A stretch of DNA of 59,022 bases from positions 38,231-97,252 of the forward strand of contig NZ_VTEI01000010.1 of assembly GCF_008180415.1 (NCBI RefSeq), written 5' to 3'. This document shows, in pieces, positions 47,917-57,767 of this stretch; the first letter of the stretch is position 1, and each line of letters begins with the position of its first letter. A model generated the notes under the pieces. That model saw only the letters and a program-made list of their open reading frames with translations, had not been told where the DNA came from and ran no database searches. The translations under genes and the position numbers were made by a program. The DNA is from Rossellomorea vietnamensis (GTDB lineage: Bacteria; Bacillota; Bacilli; Bacillales; Bacillaceae_B).

Positions 47917-50151
47917 TTACCCGCTCACCCTTTTTTCACCTTTGACCATCCGTGCCTCGCACAGCGGACACACTTTTCTTTTTATACTTTGCTCGGCTTC
48001 TGTCTTGATCCTTGACCAGGCAATACAGTTGTCGTTGCTGCAAATCCAGGCTGAGACCTTTATCATCGGGCGCTCCCTCTTCTGCTTGTCCATTTCTGTT
48101 CCTGCTTGTTTCTCTGAAAATACATCAGTGAGGAAACGCGAAATTTCACGTTTTTCACCTTGATAGTATGCAGGGGAGCTGATGAAGAGCTCATTTTTGG
48201 CTCGGGTGATGGCGACATACATGAGCCTTCTCTCCTCTTCTAGTGCAAGCAGGTCCTTCTTTTTCCCATTCTGCTGAATTTTATCTTCCAGTTTATCCGC
48301 ATTGAGTGCAGAGGAGTGAGGAAGATTTCCTTCACTTGCACCAATGACAAAAACAGATGGAAACTCCAGGCCTTTTGCCCGGTGTATCGTCATCAGCGAA
48401 ACGGCATCCGAGTTTATTTTCTTATCTTCTTCCTGCATCCTTTTGTGTTTCTCTGTCATGCTGTCAATGAACGAGATGAAGGCAGAAATGGATGGAAACC
48501 TCGCTGCTGAGGCTTCAAGTTCTGATAATGTTTCTTTGATTGCCTCTTTATGTTCAGTTACTGAAAGGCGCTCGTTCGTATCCATGAAGGTATCATAAAA
48601 CTCTTTTCTCATTCGCTTGATGGCTGATGCCGGCGGCTCTGCCGAAAGGTCTTTGATTAGCTTTATTCTTTCTTTCACTTTATCTTTCTGAAACGCCTTT
48701 AACTGGTCCATTTTTATCAAGTGGATGAGGGGGTATTTCTTTCTGGCTGTTTCCTCCTCGATGCTGATTTTTTTCATTCCGGCGTCCCTGTTGATATAAA
48801 GCGTGGAGAGGATTCCTTCAATCGCTGTAAAATTACGCGGCACAAGAGAAAGCCTTAGATGGTCAATCAGCGGTTTGACGATCCACTGGTCATAGAAATG
48901 CTGATCTCCGAGATTATAAGAGAAGAACGGAACTTCCTCGATGACTAACCGTTCGAATATGGCACGGCTGCTGCTGATTGTCCGATGCAAGATGGCAATG
49001 TCCTTATAGCTTGTATTTCCTTGCTCAATCATCCTTTTGATTTGGGAGATAGTCCATTCAGCTTCTTCATCCGAATTGGAGGGGCGGCTGTATTTCGGCT
49101 TAACCTCTTCTCCTTTTACAGCTTGAAGAGCCTTTTCTCTCCTGAAACGGTTCCGGCTGATTACTTCATTTCCAAGACCGACAATATATCGGTTCGACCG
49201 GTAATTCACATCCAGCGTGACCACCGTTGCACTGGGATATTCTTTATCAAAATCAAGGATAAAAGCATGATCAGCTCCGTTAAAGGAATAAATCGTCTGA
49301 TCATCATCCCCTACAACAAAAAGGTTTCGCGATTGACGTGCGATCATTTTAATCAGCTCATATTGAAGCCAGTTTGTGTCTTGAAACTCATCCACCATGA
49401 TAAATTGAAACCTTCCCTGCATGGCTTCAAGCAGAACTGGATCCTCATGAAGCAGCTCATACGCTTTAACGAGAATATCATCGAAATCCATTTTGTGATT
49501 ACTTTCTTTCCATTCTTCGTACCTGGACAGAATCTTTTTTATCTCTTTTTCACCTGCCGTTTTATCTGGCAGCTTTTCAACCGGCAGCATTCTTATCTTA
49601 AGGCTGGAAAGAGTGGATAATAACGTCTCCGGCTGATAAGGTTCCTGAATTCCTATTTTTCTCTGTATCTGCTTTAAAATGATGTGCTTGAATCTTTCAT
49701 TTCCCAGGATTTCCTGGTTCACTCCCCTACTTCTCAAAAGAAATAGGAAAAAGGAGTGAAAGGTTCCGGCTTGGATTCTATTCACTTCATGGGGATTGAT
49801 GCCCGGCAGCGCTGAAACTCTTGTCTTCATTTCCATGGATGCTTTCTTTGAAAATGTCAAAAGCAGTATTTTTTGGGGAGAAACCCCTTGAACCTGCAAA
49901 AGATATCCAGTCCTGGCTACGAGGACCGAAGTTTTTCCGGAACCTGCCCCAGCCAGTGTCAGGCAGGGTCCTTCTAAATGTCTGACGGCTTTCATTTGAG
50001 ATTCATTCAGGCGTATTCCATCCTGCTCGATCATCCGGAAGTAAAAGGCGTCTTCTTTGCTCTCTGGCTGCCTATTCTTATTTTGATAAATATCTGCATT
50101 TGGCATTACTTCATTTGATGAACCAAATGGCCTGTTGGAAAAATAGTTCAT
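47917..50151 (-). CDS. UvrD/Rep-family DNA helicase (YjcD-like)
   Basis: About 744 residues, superfamily 1A. Walker A is LTLAGAGSGKTS (near residue 70), motif II VDEFQDTN, motif III VVGDDDQTIYSFNGA, motif IV YRS, motif V MTIHRAKGLEF, motif VI EERRLMYVAITRAK. The C-terminus carries four cysteines (WICSNDNC and KVCPLC), a probable zinc ribbon, which recalls B. subtilis YjcD. It would unwind DNA 3' to 5' in repair. The ATG at 50151 has GGGTGA eight bases upstream; the GTG start at 50163 overlaps it. Monocistronic. Confidence 0.9.
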   Translation of the reverse strand: MNYFSNRPFGSSNEVMPNADIYQNKNRQPESKEDAFYFRMIEQDGIRLNESQMKAVRHLEGPCLTLAGAGSGKTSVLVARTGYLLQVQGVSPQKILLLTFSKKASMEMKTRVSALPGINPHEVNRIQAGTFHSFFLFLLRSRGVNQEILGNERFKHIILKQIQRKIGIQEPYQPETLLSTLSSLKIRMLPVEKLPDKTAGEKEIKKILSRYEEWKESNHKMDFDDILVKAYELLHEDPVLLEAMQGRFQFIMVDEFQDTNWLQYELIKMIARQSRNLFVVGDDDQTIYSFNGADHAFILDFDKEYPSATVVTLDVNYRSNRYIVGLGNEVISRNRFRREKALQAVKGEEVKPKYSRPSNSDEEAEWTISQIKRMIEQGNTSYKDIAILHRTISSSRAIFERLVIEEVPFFSYNLGDQHFYDQWIVKPLIDHLRLSLVPRNFTAIEGILSTLYINRDAGMKKISIEEETARKKYPLIHLIKMDQLKAFQKDKVKERIKLIKDLSAEPPASAIKRMRKEFYDTFMDTNERLSVTEHKEAIKETLSELEASAARFPSISAFISFIDSMTEKHKRMQEEDKKINSDAVSLMTIHRAKGLEFPSVFVIGASEGNLPHSSALNADKLEDKIQQNGKKKDLLALEEERRLMYVAITRAKNELFISSPAYYQGEKREISRFLTDVFSEKQAGTEMDKQKRERPMIKVSAWICSNDNCIAWSRIKTEAEQSIKRKVCPLCEARMVKGEKRVSG

Positions 50152-50277
50152 TTTAATAGTCACCCAGCTTGATTTTTATAGATTCTCTTCTTAAGTACAT
50201 AAGCATATAACATCGGTCATCATCCTACATCCCCAAGCTTATCCGAGAATGGCAGGAACTCTATTAAAAGATAAAAA

Positions 50278-50308
50278 GAGTGCAAAGACAGACTGAGTCT
50301 TTACACCC
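50278..50308 (-). terminator. Terminator of the small-membrane-gene pair
   Basis: GTGTAAAGAC / GTCTTTGCAC stem (one mismatch), followed on the minus strand by TCTTTTT. Confidence 0.7.
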
Positions 50309-50319
50309 TTAAAAACGTA

Positions 50320-50433
50320 TTATTTTTGCTGAAAAAAGTCAATGAATGCATGATAGATTTCAACAGCTTGATAAGATAGAAGCGTTAACGCGGTAAACGA
50401 AAAAACTCCCATCATTATAAATCTGACCCACAT
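50320..50433 (-). CDS. Small membrane protein, 37 residues
   Basis: MWVRFIMMGVFSFTALTLLS forms a membrane helix; the tail is YQAVEIYHAFIDFFQQK. AAGGAGGGAG lies five bases before the ATG. It starts 19 bp after the 113-residue gene upstream in the same direction, and a terminator follows, so the two form a small operon. No family recognised. Confidence 0.65.
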   Translation of the reverse strand: MWVRFIMMGVFSFTALTLLSYQAVEIYHAFIDFFQQK

Positions 50434-50452
50434 ATTTCTCCCTCCTTGAATA

Positions 50453-50794
50453 TCAATTAAAACATTGATTATTCAAAGAGAAAGGCTTTACATAATTTGC
50501 CCCGAAATAAACGGGGGTTAGCTGAAGACGGATCCTATTTCCAGCATTGGGACGGTGACTCCCATTGGCTGTCAGACATAACGCCGTTAAAATCCCCGCT
50601 ATGAAACTGGCAAAAGGATAAAAAGCATTTTTCCCAAGATCAGGATCTTCACCAGAAAGCAATTTATCATAGGCAAACTGCTCCATACTGGAAGCCTCAT
50701 GAACTGCCTTTAATGCAACATGGGAAAACCCGATACTGTTGGCCAGGAACGCGAAGGATAATAGAATTGCCAGAAACAGATTTCTATTCATCAT
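50453..50794 (-). CDS. Hypothetical membrane-associated protein
   Basis: 113 residues: an N-terminal hydrophobic segment (NLFLAILLSFAFLANSIGF) that could be a signal peptide or anchor, a polar middle (EASSMEQFAYDKLLSGEDPD), a second hydrophobic helix (YPFASFIAGILTALCLT), and a basic end. Tandem ATGs follow GGGGAGTG. It forms a pair with the 37-residue gene. No family recognised. Confidence 0.6.
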   Translation of the reverse strand: MMNRNLFLAILLSFAFLANSIGFSHVALKAVHEASSMEQFAYDKLLSGEDPDLGKNAFYPFASFIAGILTALCLTANGSHRPNAGNRIRLQLTPVYFGANYVKPFSLNNQCFN

Positions 50795-50885
50795 TCACAC
50801 TCCCCATTTATTGATATCATCATTATATTCTATAACAAAGAATTAAGCACCATCAACATTTAGGAAATGACAAATCAATCCATCT

Positions 50886-52466
50886 TCAATGAAATTGGTA
50901 ATTGTTTTTTCCTTGCTGCTTGACGGCATACATTGCCATGTCGGCTGCCTGAAGCAGTTCGTCCGCATTTCGGCTGTCTTCAGGAAAGAAGGATGCACCG
51001 AGGCTGAATGTTATGTTTACCTCTTCCCCATAGATGGAGTAGCCTTTTTGGTTTGCCTCAAAGAACTTCTGAATGAGGAATTCAATCTCTTTCTTCAATT
51101 TCCATTCTTCCAAAATAACCACAAATTCATCACCTGACTGCCTTGCTATGAAGGCGTCTTGAGGGAATACCTGTTTTATCCTAATAGTAAATTCAACCAA
51201 CAGTTCATCACCGTAAGAATGGCCCAGCCGGTCATTGATTTCTTTGAATTTATCTATGTCGATAAATATAAGGGCAAATTTAACCTCTTTTTCATCAAGA
51301 GATTTTTCAAATAAGGTTTTCAATCTTCCTTCCAGTGCCCGCCGGTTCCATATATCCGTAAGCTGATCATGAAGGGCCATGTACTTCAACCTGGAGGAAG
51401 ACTGTTCAAGTTCAGCATTTTTCCTCCTTAACTCTTCCGTCCTTTTATCCACTTGATTCTCCAAATCCCTGGCAAGCTCTTGATAAGATAATGTCATTTG
51501 ATTCAATTGGGAACTTGCCAGAAGCTGTCTGAAATAAACAAGGAAAATGATCACCAGCAGCCCAGCGCCAGCTGTTAAATCATGACTGGCCGTAAAAATA
51601 AGAAAAAGAATGAGTATACTCCCAATATTGACGATGCTTCTTGCCACGGGGTACGAGCCTGCTTCATAGTGGAAGGTGTTTTCTCCCCTTCTGAAGGAAG
51701 ATCTTTTCAGATATAATCGCAGCGCAGCAATTCCCTGGAGGACGATTGCTGAACTCCACATTACTTCCAGCAGGCTGTTCGGTTCAAATCTGCCGTAATA
51801 TAAAGCAAGCAAATGCATAGTATCACTTATGAAAAACAAGGCTATAGAAAAGATGAGTGAAAGCATGGTTTTCAAAGGGAAAAAATATCTTTTCAGAAAC
51901 ATGGTCGCTGACAAGGCAAATAACAGGAGCAGTTCCAGAGCCGGATAAATAAATGATGTTACCCCCGGCCCATAAGCAACACCAGCTTCTTCATAAAGAG
52001 GATGAAGCCAATAAACCCATAGTATGGCAGTGACAGAAAAATAGATGATCAAAATATCAATCGCAAAATAGACAACCTGATAACGGTTCTTTATCGCAAA
52101 AGTCAATAATGAAAATGCCGCAATATACGACAGAAGATTCAATATGTATAGGATATTGCTCCAAAGCGGAACTGAATTAAGACCGCCGGCCAGTTTTTCT
52201 TCATAGAACCAGACAACTTCAGCTGCTGCATAGAGAATGGTTGCCAGCAGGAGCAGGCCGATAAACCTCCGCTGCAGCCCTTCTGTTCTCCTGACTGCCA
52301 GGATCTGCATCAGCAAGGTGAACACAATGGCCGCCGCAGCCATTGCGCTTACTCCCAAAGCTTTTATCTCTCCGTCTAATGTAAGGATCCCCCCGCAAAA
52401 TATCATGACAAAAAACGCCAGGCCAAATAGTGCATTTCGTATGTAAATCGTTTCCTTCATGTCCAT
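50886..52466 (-). CDS. Membrane diguanylate cyclase, SGDEF variant
   Basis: 526 residues. About eight to ten membrane helices fill residues 1-320, then a coiled linker (LARDLENQVDKRTEELRRKN) and a GGDEF domain (about 360-526) with HDQLTDIWNRRAL and IDIDKFKEINDRLGHSYGDE. The catalytic loop reads ARQSGDEFVV, so the first Gly is Ser, a change seen in some active enzymes. The inhibitory site R-x-x-D that normally sits just before the loop reads F-P-Q-D, so product inhibition is likely lost. It would make c-di-GMP from GTP in response to a membrane signal. No EAL domain. Monocistronic. Confidence 0.9.
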   Translation of the reverse strand: MDMKETIYIRNALFGLAFFVMIFCGGILTLDGEIKALGVSAMAAAAIVFTLLMQILAVRRTEGLQRRFIGLLLLATILYAAAEVVWFYEEKLAGGLNSVPLWSNILYILNLLSYIAAFSLLTFAIKNRYQVVYFAIDILIIYFSVTAILWVYWLHPLYEEAGVAYGPGVTSFIYPALELLLLFALSATMFLKRYFFPLKTMLSLIFSIALFFISDTMHLLALYYGRFEPNSLLEVMWSSAIVLQGIAALRLYLKRSSFRRGENTFHYEAGSYPVARSIVNIGSILILFLIFTASHDLTAGAGLLVIIFLVYFRQLLASSQLNQMTLSYQELARDLENQVDKRTEELRRKNAELEQSSSRLKYMALHDQLTDIWNRRALEGRLKTLFEKSLDEKEVKFALIFIDIDKFKEINDRLGHSYGDELLVEFTIRIKQVFPQDAFIARQSGDEFVVILEEWKLKKEIEFLIQKFFEANQKGYSIYGEEVNITFSLGASFFPEDSRNADELLQAADMAMYAVKQQGKNNYQFH

Positions 52467-52724
52467 CGCCCTATTCTACTTTATTCAAGCAAGGTATTTT
52501 CGTACAGTGAATTCAATAAGTCTTGGTTTCCGCACACTCGTTAAACTATTTACAAAGTTTAGAAAGGAGTCTGTTTCTCTCTTTCATTAAACCTCTATTT
52601 AGTGTTAACAAGCTGGTCCATGACCCCTTTACCCTGATAAAGTATTTCCAAAACTCTTTTCGTTACTTTCAGACTAGTATATAATAACCATCCACCACAC
52701 ACTCCGGAGGTTTATAAAAATCGC

Positions 52725-53417
52725 TTAACGAGACAAGGGCCAAATAAAAGCTGTGAGGCTCGGTGAATAGCATTGGTGAACTTCTGTCTCCCCGCTCATT
52801 GGCTGCGGCCATAAAGATTGTTCCTCTATAAAAGATTGGGCTTCATACAATTCCCAAGGTTTATGCTTAATCGCCCCTTTATAGACTTGTTCATTCTTTA
52901 TAGTCCAAAGACAATATCTTTCTGTCAGCCACTCTGTCAGTGACCCTTTAACTGTATTAATTCTTTTCCCGGGGGTATACTCTATTTTCAAACTCTCTCC
53001 ATTTGTTCCTTTATGGACTCTCCTCGTGCTGTACTTCACTGTTCCATTACTGACCTCCATCTTCATATCAGCATTGAAGTAGGGCAGGGAAAAGAAACGC
53101 CGTGCACCGGCAACTGCAGGACCATGATTGGCATCAAGGCTGAAAAAATACACACCCGGTTCTCCTTTATACGTAACATATGTACGGACATTGCACTCAA
53201 GGAAGGACCGCGCAAACGGAATCTCAGGGAGTCCTCGGACCTTGATATGATTCATGGAGAATGGTACGATCCCGATCCACGCTTTTCCTTCATATGTATC
53301 AAGTTCCAGCTGGGCTGGCAGCTTTTCTCTCAGTTCATCCACTGGTACTTGCCAATGAAGGAACAATAAGTTTTCCCAAGTTTGCGTCATCATCCAGCCG
53401 GCCATTTCTTTATCCAT
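52725..53417 (-). CDS. yqjF: YqjF family protein (DUF2071)
   Basis: 230 residues; soluble, beta-rich. The family blocks are MTQTWENLLFLHWQVPVDEL, LELDTYEGKAWIGIVPF, SFLECNVRTYV and GPAVAGARRFFSLPYFNADM. YqjF proteins are of unknown biochemical function (an acetoacetate-decarboxylase-like fold is assumed). GGAGGAG precedes the ATG. Monocistronic. Confidence 0.88.
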   Translation of the reverse strand: MDKEMAGWMMTQTWENLLFLHWQVPVDELREKLPAQLELDTYEGKAWIGIVPFSMNHIKVRGLPEIPFARSFLECNVRTYVTYKGEPGVYFFSLDANHGPAVAGARRFFSLPYFNADMKMEVSNGTVKYSTRRVHKGTNGESLKIEYTPGKRINTVKGSLTEWLTERYCLWTIKNEQVYKGAIKHKPWELYEAQSFIEEQSLWPQPMSGETEVHQCYSPSLTAFIWPLSR

Positions 53418-53574
53418 GCTTTCTCCTCCTCTGCTTCTTCAGAATGAATCCTAATTACTTAGTTTTACTACAAAGCCAATTACTTTTTCAAATCAAGAAC
53501 TGCCTTCTGTAACGTTTGCCCCTATATCGGAACCGGGAATATATACTATACCAATTAAAAGGGGGAGTCACAGC

Positions 53575-53811
53575 GTGAAACTCACGAGGTGGAGTTATTC
53601 CAGAAGATTCAACATCAAAGCGAGCTTTGACAGCTTTCCCCATTCGACCGTCCTCTTCCGTAAAATCAAAGGGTATTACTTTGTCTATAACGTCTATTGG
53701 TCTCCGGATGACCCCGTCGTCACCCGGAGAGAACTCATTGAAATGGAGCTGCTCCTAAACAGGGAGCTGGGGTCAGAAGAAGAATACATCAACCGCCGGA
53801 GCCTGAAATGA
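53575..53811 (+). CDS. Hypothetical 78-residue protein
   Basis: A basic start MKLTRWSYSRRFNIKASF, an aromatic middle KGYYFVYNVYWSPDDPVV, and a helical charged end LLLNRELGSEEEYINRR. GGGGGAG lies eight bases before the GTG at 53575. No family recognised; soluble. It precedes ykpA in the same direction but with a 146-bp gap. Confidence 0.55.
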   Translation: MKLTRWSYSRRFNIKASFDSFPHSTVLFRKIKGYYFVYNVYWSPDDPVVTRRELIEMELLLNRELGSEEEYINRRSLK

Positions 53812-53957
53812 CTTCACTCGATGTTTATAGTAAGGGGTATAACCTGTACCTGCACTTCCATTGTTTCGATTAATTTTTTCCATATACTATTCATCTGCTT
53901 TTAACACCTTTATAATGAAATGAGATAAAAAGAATTCAATAGAAAAGGTGCTTCCAA

Positions 53958-55514
53958 ATGAGTATATTAACGGTAAATAATTTAAGCCATGGCTTCGGTG
54001 ACAGAGCCATTTTCAATGACGTATCTTTCCGCCTGCTAAAAGGCGAACACATCGGCCTTATCGGTGCCAATGGAGAAGGAAAATCCACTTTCATGAATAT
54101 CATCACCCGCAAGCTGGAGCCGGATGAAGGAAAAGTACAATGGGCAAAACGGGTCCGAGTCGGGTATCTCGACCAGCATACTTCCCTTGAAAAGGGCATG
54201 ACGATCAGGGATGTACTAAAGACCGCTTTTCAATACCTATTCGATATGGAAACCGAAATGAATGAGCTTTTTGCCAAAATGGGAGAGGTTTCCCCGGAAG
54301 AACTTGAAAAGCTGCTTGAAGAAACCGGTACACTTCAAGATGCGCTCACTAACAATGATTTTTATATTATAGATGCAAAAGTTGAAGAGATTGCCCGCGG
54401 ACTTGGCCTTGATGAAATCGGCCTCGAGCGCGAAGTACAGGATTTAAGCGGCGGACAAAGAACGAAGGTCCTCCTAGCAAAATTATTGTTGGAAAAGCCT
54501 GATATCCTGCTGCTTGATGAGCCTACCAACTACCTTGACGAACAGCATATCGTCTGGCTGAAGCGATATCTGCAGGAATATGAGAATGCATTCATCCTCA
54601 TTTCCCATGATATCCCGTTTTTGAACAGTGTCATTAACCTCATCTATCATATGGAAAACCAGGAGCTTAACCGTTATGCCGGTGATTATGACGATTTCCA
54701 AAAGGTATATGAAATGAAACGCCAGCAGCTGGAGTCTGCTTATAAGAAACAGCAGCAGGAAATCTCTGAGCTGAAGGACTTTGTGGCGCGGAACAAAGCC
54801 AGAGTGTCCACAAGGAACATGGCTATGTCCCGCCAAAAGAAACTGGATAAGATGGACATCATCGAACTTGCAGGCGAAAGGCCCAAACCTGAATTTCACT
54901 TCAAACCGGCCAGAACTTCAGGCAAATTGATTTTTGAAACAAGGGATCTTGTGATTGGATATGATGAACCGCTGTCCAAGCCTCTGAACCTGCGAATGGA
55001 ACGAGGCCAGAAGATTGCTCTTTACGGAGCAAACGGAATCGGAAAAACCACACTGCTGAGGAGCATCCTGGGCGAAATCAAACCGGTATCCGGCGAAGTA
55101 GAATTAGGAGAACATCAGCACATTGGCTATTTCGAACAGGAAATCAAAAAAGCCAACTACAACACCTGTATTGAGGAAGTCTGGAGCGAGTTCCCCTCTT
55201 TCACACAATATGAAGTCAGAGCCGCCCTGGCCAAATGCGGCTTGATGACAAAACACATCGAAAGCAAAGTTGAAGTGCTGAGCGGCGGCGAAAAAGCGAA
55301 AGTCAGACTCTGCAAGCTGATCAACAAAGAAACCAATATCCTCGTCTTTGACGAGCCGACAAACCATCTGGATGTCGAGGCCAAAGCAGAACTCAAAAGA
55401 GCACTGCAGGAATACAAAGGCAGCATCCTCCTCATTTCGCATGAACCTGAATTTTATCAGGACATTGCGACAGATCTGTGGAACTGTGAAACATGGACAA
55501 CGAAAGTATTTTAA
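53958..55514 (+). CDS. ykpA: YkpA, ABC-F ATPase
   Basis: 518 residues, ABC-F type with two ATPase domains and no membrane segments. Domain 1: GANGEGKS (residues 35-42), LSGGQRTKVLLAKLLLEKPD, LLLLDEPTNYLD. Linker rich in Lys/Gln (YKKQQQEISELKDFVARNK). Domain 2: GANGIGKT, LSGGEKAKVRLCKLIN, LVFDEPTNHLD. It starts MSILTVNNLSHGFGDRAIFN, and the whole matches B. subtilis YkpA closely from memory. ABC-F proteins of this group bind the ribosome and help stalled translation. AAAAGGTG precedes the ATG. Confidence 0.9.
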   Translation: MSILTVNNLSHGFGDRAIFNDVSFRLLKGEHIGLIGANGEGKSTFMNIITRKLEPDEGKVQWAKRVRVGYLDQHTSLEKGMTIRDVLKTAFQYLFDMETEMNELFAKMGEVSPEELEKLLEETGTLQDALTNNDFYIIDAKVEEIARGLGLDEIGLEREVQDLSGGQRTKVLLAKLLLEKPDILLLDEPTNYLDEQHIVWLKRYLQEYENAFILISHDIPFLNSVINLIYHMENQELNRYAGDYDDFQKVYEMKRQQLESAYKKQQQEISELKDFVARNKARVSTRNMAMSRQKKLDKMDIIELAGERPKPEFHFKPARTSGKLIFETRDLVIGYDEPLSKPLNLRMERGQKIALYGANGIGKTTLLRSILGEIKPVSGEVELGEHQHIGYFEQEIKKANYNTCIEEVWSEFPSFTQYEVRAALAKCGLMTKHIESKVEVLSGGEKAKVRLCKLINKETNILVFDEPTNHLDVEAKAELKRALQEYKGSILLISHEPEFYQDIATDLWNCETWTTKVF

Positions 55515-55673
55515 GATGAACTCTAAGGCTTCTGGATTGGAGGTTATGCAGCGGGAGCCATACTGCATATACCTTCCATACCCGAAGCCTTTTTGCTGCA
55601 GGCAGAAGAACGATTAATAGTTCATGATACAGGGAAAAGAAGAATATAGTCAGAATCGCGAGGGAGAGATTAT

Positions 55674-56408
55674 ATGAAAATCAAGACAACAGGCGCAGCC
55701 TTATTATTGTCGTCGAGTATGCTGCTGGCCAGCTGCACCAGCGAAGAAAACTCACTGGCGGAAGACGAAAATATGAATCAAGGAACCCAGGAAACTGACA
55801 AGGGCACCACTAATTCAGGCACACCTGCAGAAGAACCTGAGGCCGCCGGCTCAACAGAGGACGATTCTGCCGGCCAGGCAGATACCAATGAGGACCAGGC
55901 GGGTTCAGAAGATCAGAATAACACCGACCACTCTTTACAAAACAATGATACATCAGGGCTGCCAGAAGGAATCCAACAAACCGACTATGAAACCGTAAAC
56001 AAAGCCGCCAAAGCATTTGACAATTACCGTGAAGTAAAACAGACGAACACTGACCTTGGGTATTCCATTCAGGCACTTGTCGAAGGAGCTGCCGGCCACC
56101 AATATATCTCATGGAATGAGGGGCGCTGGCTGATACAGATGGATTTCCCTACTGATCCACAGTACGCCTATGATCCTTATCCCGAGGGAGTTGATTTTGC
56201 CAAGGAAGTAGTGGAGTATCTTGAGACCCATTACCTTCCCGCACCTGAAGACCGCGGGATGATTAGCATCAATGGATTCGCAGAACACCCTCAGACCGAC
56301 ATCCAATGGCAAAAAGGGAAAACAGTGTATGAAATCAACAACGAAAACGGCAAGCCGTTCGAGGCGATCGATAGAGCTGTCGAATTTGGTGACGCGAACG
56401 AGTCATGA
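55674..56408 (+). CDS. Lipoprotein with acidic linker and unknown domain
   Basis: 244 residues. The signal peptide ends in lipobox LLASC (Cys21). Residues 22-95 are a low-complexity acidic Glu/Asp/Asn/Thr/Gln linker. Residues 100-244 form a domain of unknown type (YETVNKAAKAFDNYREVKQT; QYISWNEGRWLIQMDFPTDP; FAKEVVEYLETHYLPAPED). GGGAGAG precedes the ATG. It is anchored outside the membrane. A strong terminator follows. No known family is recognised. Confidence 0.75.
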   Translation: MKIKTTGAALLLSSSMLLASCTSEENSLAEDENMNQGTQETDKGTTNSGTPAEEPEAAGSTEDDSAGQADTNEDQAGSEDQNNTDHSLQNNDTSGLPEGIQQTDYETVNKAAKAFDNYREVKQTNTDLGYSIQALVEGAAGHQYISWNEGRWLIQMDFPTDPQYAYDPYPEGVDFAKEVVEYLETHYLPAPEDRGMISINGFAEHPQTDIQWQKGKTVYEINNENGKPFEAIDRAVEFGDANES

Positions 56409-56416
56409 CAAAGATG

Positions 56417-56458
56417 CTGAAAGGCCGGAAAACAATGATTGGTTTCCGGCCTTTTTCC
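56417..56458. terminator. Bidirectional terminator
   Basis: AAAGGCCGGAAA / TTTCCGGCCTTT with an inner CAA/TTG extension, then TTCC. It lies between the convergent lipoprotein and GNAT genes. Confidence 0.9.
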
Positions 56459-56459
56459 A

Positions 56460-56909
56460 TTAAAGCTTATAGGTATAATGAAATTCAGTATGTTTTTTGA
56501 ATCCGAATTTTTCATATAGTTTTTGAGCGTTTTCATTATCATGGCCAGTTTCAAGTGTCAGTCCTTTGGCCCCTGTTTTCTCAGCCAGCTGCCTTGCACT
56601 GTTAAGCAACCCGGCCCCGATGCCCCTTCTTCTCGCTTTCTCTGTAACAAATAAGTCGTTCAAAAGCCAGTGTCTTTTCAAAGAAACGGATGAAAATATC
56701 GGGTACAGCTGTGTAAAACCCAATACTTCTAAAGCATCATCCCCTTCCTCTACAGCCAGGAAGATGACAGATTCATCCTTTTCCAGCCGCTCTCTTAAAA
56801 ATTCACGGCATCTCACTAAATCATTATCCTCACCATAGAAAATTCTATACTGATTAAAAACCCCCGAAAGAATACCTAAGTGCTCTATTCCAGCTCTCAT
56901 GTTCCTCAT
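56460..56909 (-). CDS. GNAT N-acetyltransferase
   Basis: 149 residues. The acetyl-CoA loop is LFVTEKARRRGIGAGLLNSA (R-R-x-G-I-G), with the strand LTLETGHDNENAQKLYEKFGF after it. It starts MRNMRAGIEHLGILSGVFNQY. It transfers acetyl groups to an unknown amine. GGAGGCAG precedes the ATG. Confidence 0.88.
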   Translation of the reverse strand: MRNMRAGIEHLGILSGVFNQYRIFYGEDNDLVRCREFLRERLEKDESVIFLAVEEGDDALEVLGFTQLYPIFSSVSLKRHWLLNDLFVTEKARRRGIGAGLLNSARQLAEKTGAKGLTLETGHDNENAQKLYEKFGFKKHTEFHYTYKL

Positions 56910-56969
56910 CTGAACTGCCTCCTTTTACGCTTATTCAATAGTATTGTAATCCAATCACCGTTATTGATT

Positions 56970-57241
56970 TCCTGCTTCTTTTGCTTCTTCATCATTCACA
57001 AGGATCCGTCCATTTAGACTCAAGTTATCACCCGGATCCTGCTGATATCCAGCACCCTCTTACTCAATGACTTATCAAGCCTGAAAACTTCATACACGCC
57101 ATTAATTTTGATTTTCACTTATGAATATCCATCCGCCTTCAACTGCTCAATATTTATCTCTTCACCAACTTTTTCATTTTCCAAAAGTTCTTTTCGGAGT
57201 CTCACATGCCCGCTGAAACTTTTATCCGTTTCCAATTTCAT
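56970..57241 (-). pseudogene. Probable degraded coding remnant
   Basis: On the minus strand three fragments read MKLETDKSFSGHVRLRKEL..DGYS (40 codons, stop at 57119), then VKIKINGVYEVFRLDKSLSK, then DNLSLNGRILVNDEEAKEAG, each in a different frame and ended by stops. No ribosome binding site precedes the ATG. The fragments look protein-like and may be one decayed gene. I do not recognise it. Confidence 0.35.
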
Positions 57242-57767
57242 GTTCTACTTATGATTTTTCTCACATTTGAAATGGTAGAATGGTAAATATTCTTTCCATT
57301 GGCTCCGGTTGAGTGTATCTCGAAACTTGACGGTTGGCCCTCAATTCGAGCAATGTTTTTCTATATACAATTCACTTTCCAAATTAATCAGCTGCCATGA
57401 AAAATTGGCTGTTTGCCTGTTCCTTCACCTCGTTGTAAAGGAACGGACCACTATTTGAATATTCTTTATATGCAGGGATATTCTCAAAGAAAACAAAAAA
57501 AGCTTCCCCATCTGGAGAACCTCACTTAACACACTGAAAATTGTTCCGTTCCTTTGTAATGGGATTAAAGACAGACGGGTTTCCGGTGGAAAAACGGGTT
57601 CATTTTTCCGTAAATCTGCTATCCTCATTTTAGTTTCCATTACAAAGTAGTCGTTGGCATACCAGGACAACTTCCTTTCTATTCAAATAGTATCGAGTTT
57701 ATAGTAACATGGTTCATAAGTGATTTCCATAATTTTCTCACTATTCAACCACAAGGAGAAATGTAAT
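57242..57767. other. Gene-free stretch with short inverted repeats
   Basis: TTGTAAAGGAACGGA (57433) and TCCGTTCCTTTGTAATGG (57544) are inverted about 100 bp apart. An 81-codon open frame on the minus strand between and beyond them has no ribosome binding site and is not called. Confidence 0.35.

Noticed and set aside
57425..57670. 81-codon open frame on the minus strand
   Set aside because: No ribosome binding site; it spans inverted repeats in a region that looks degraded.
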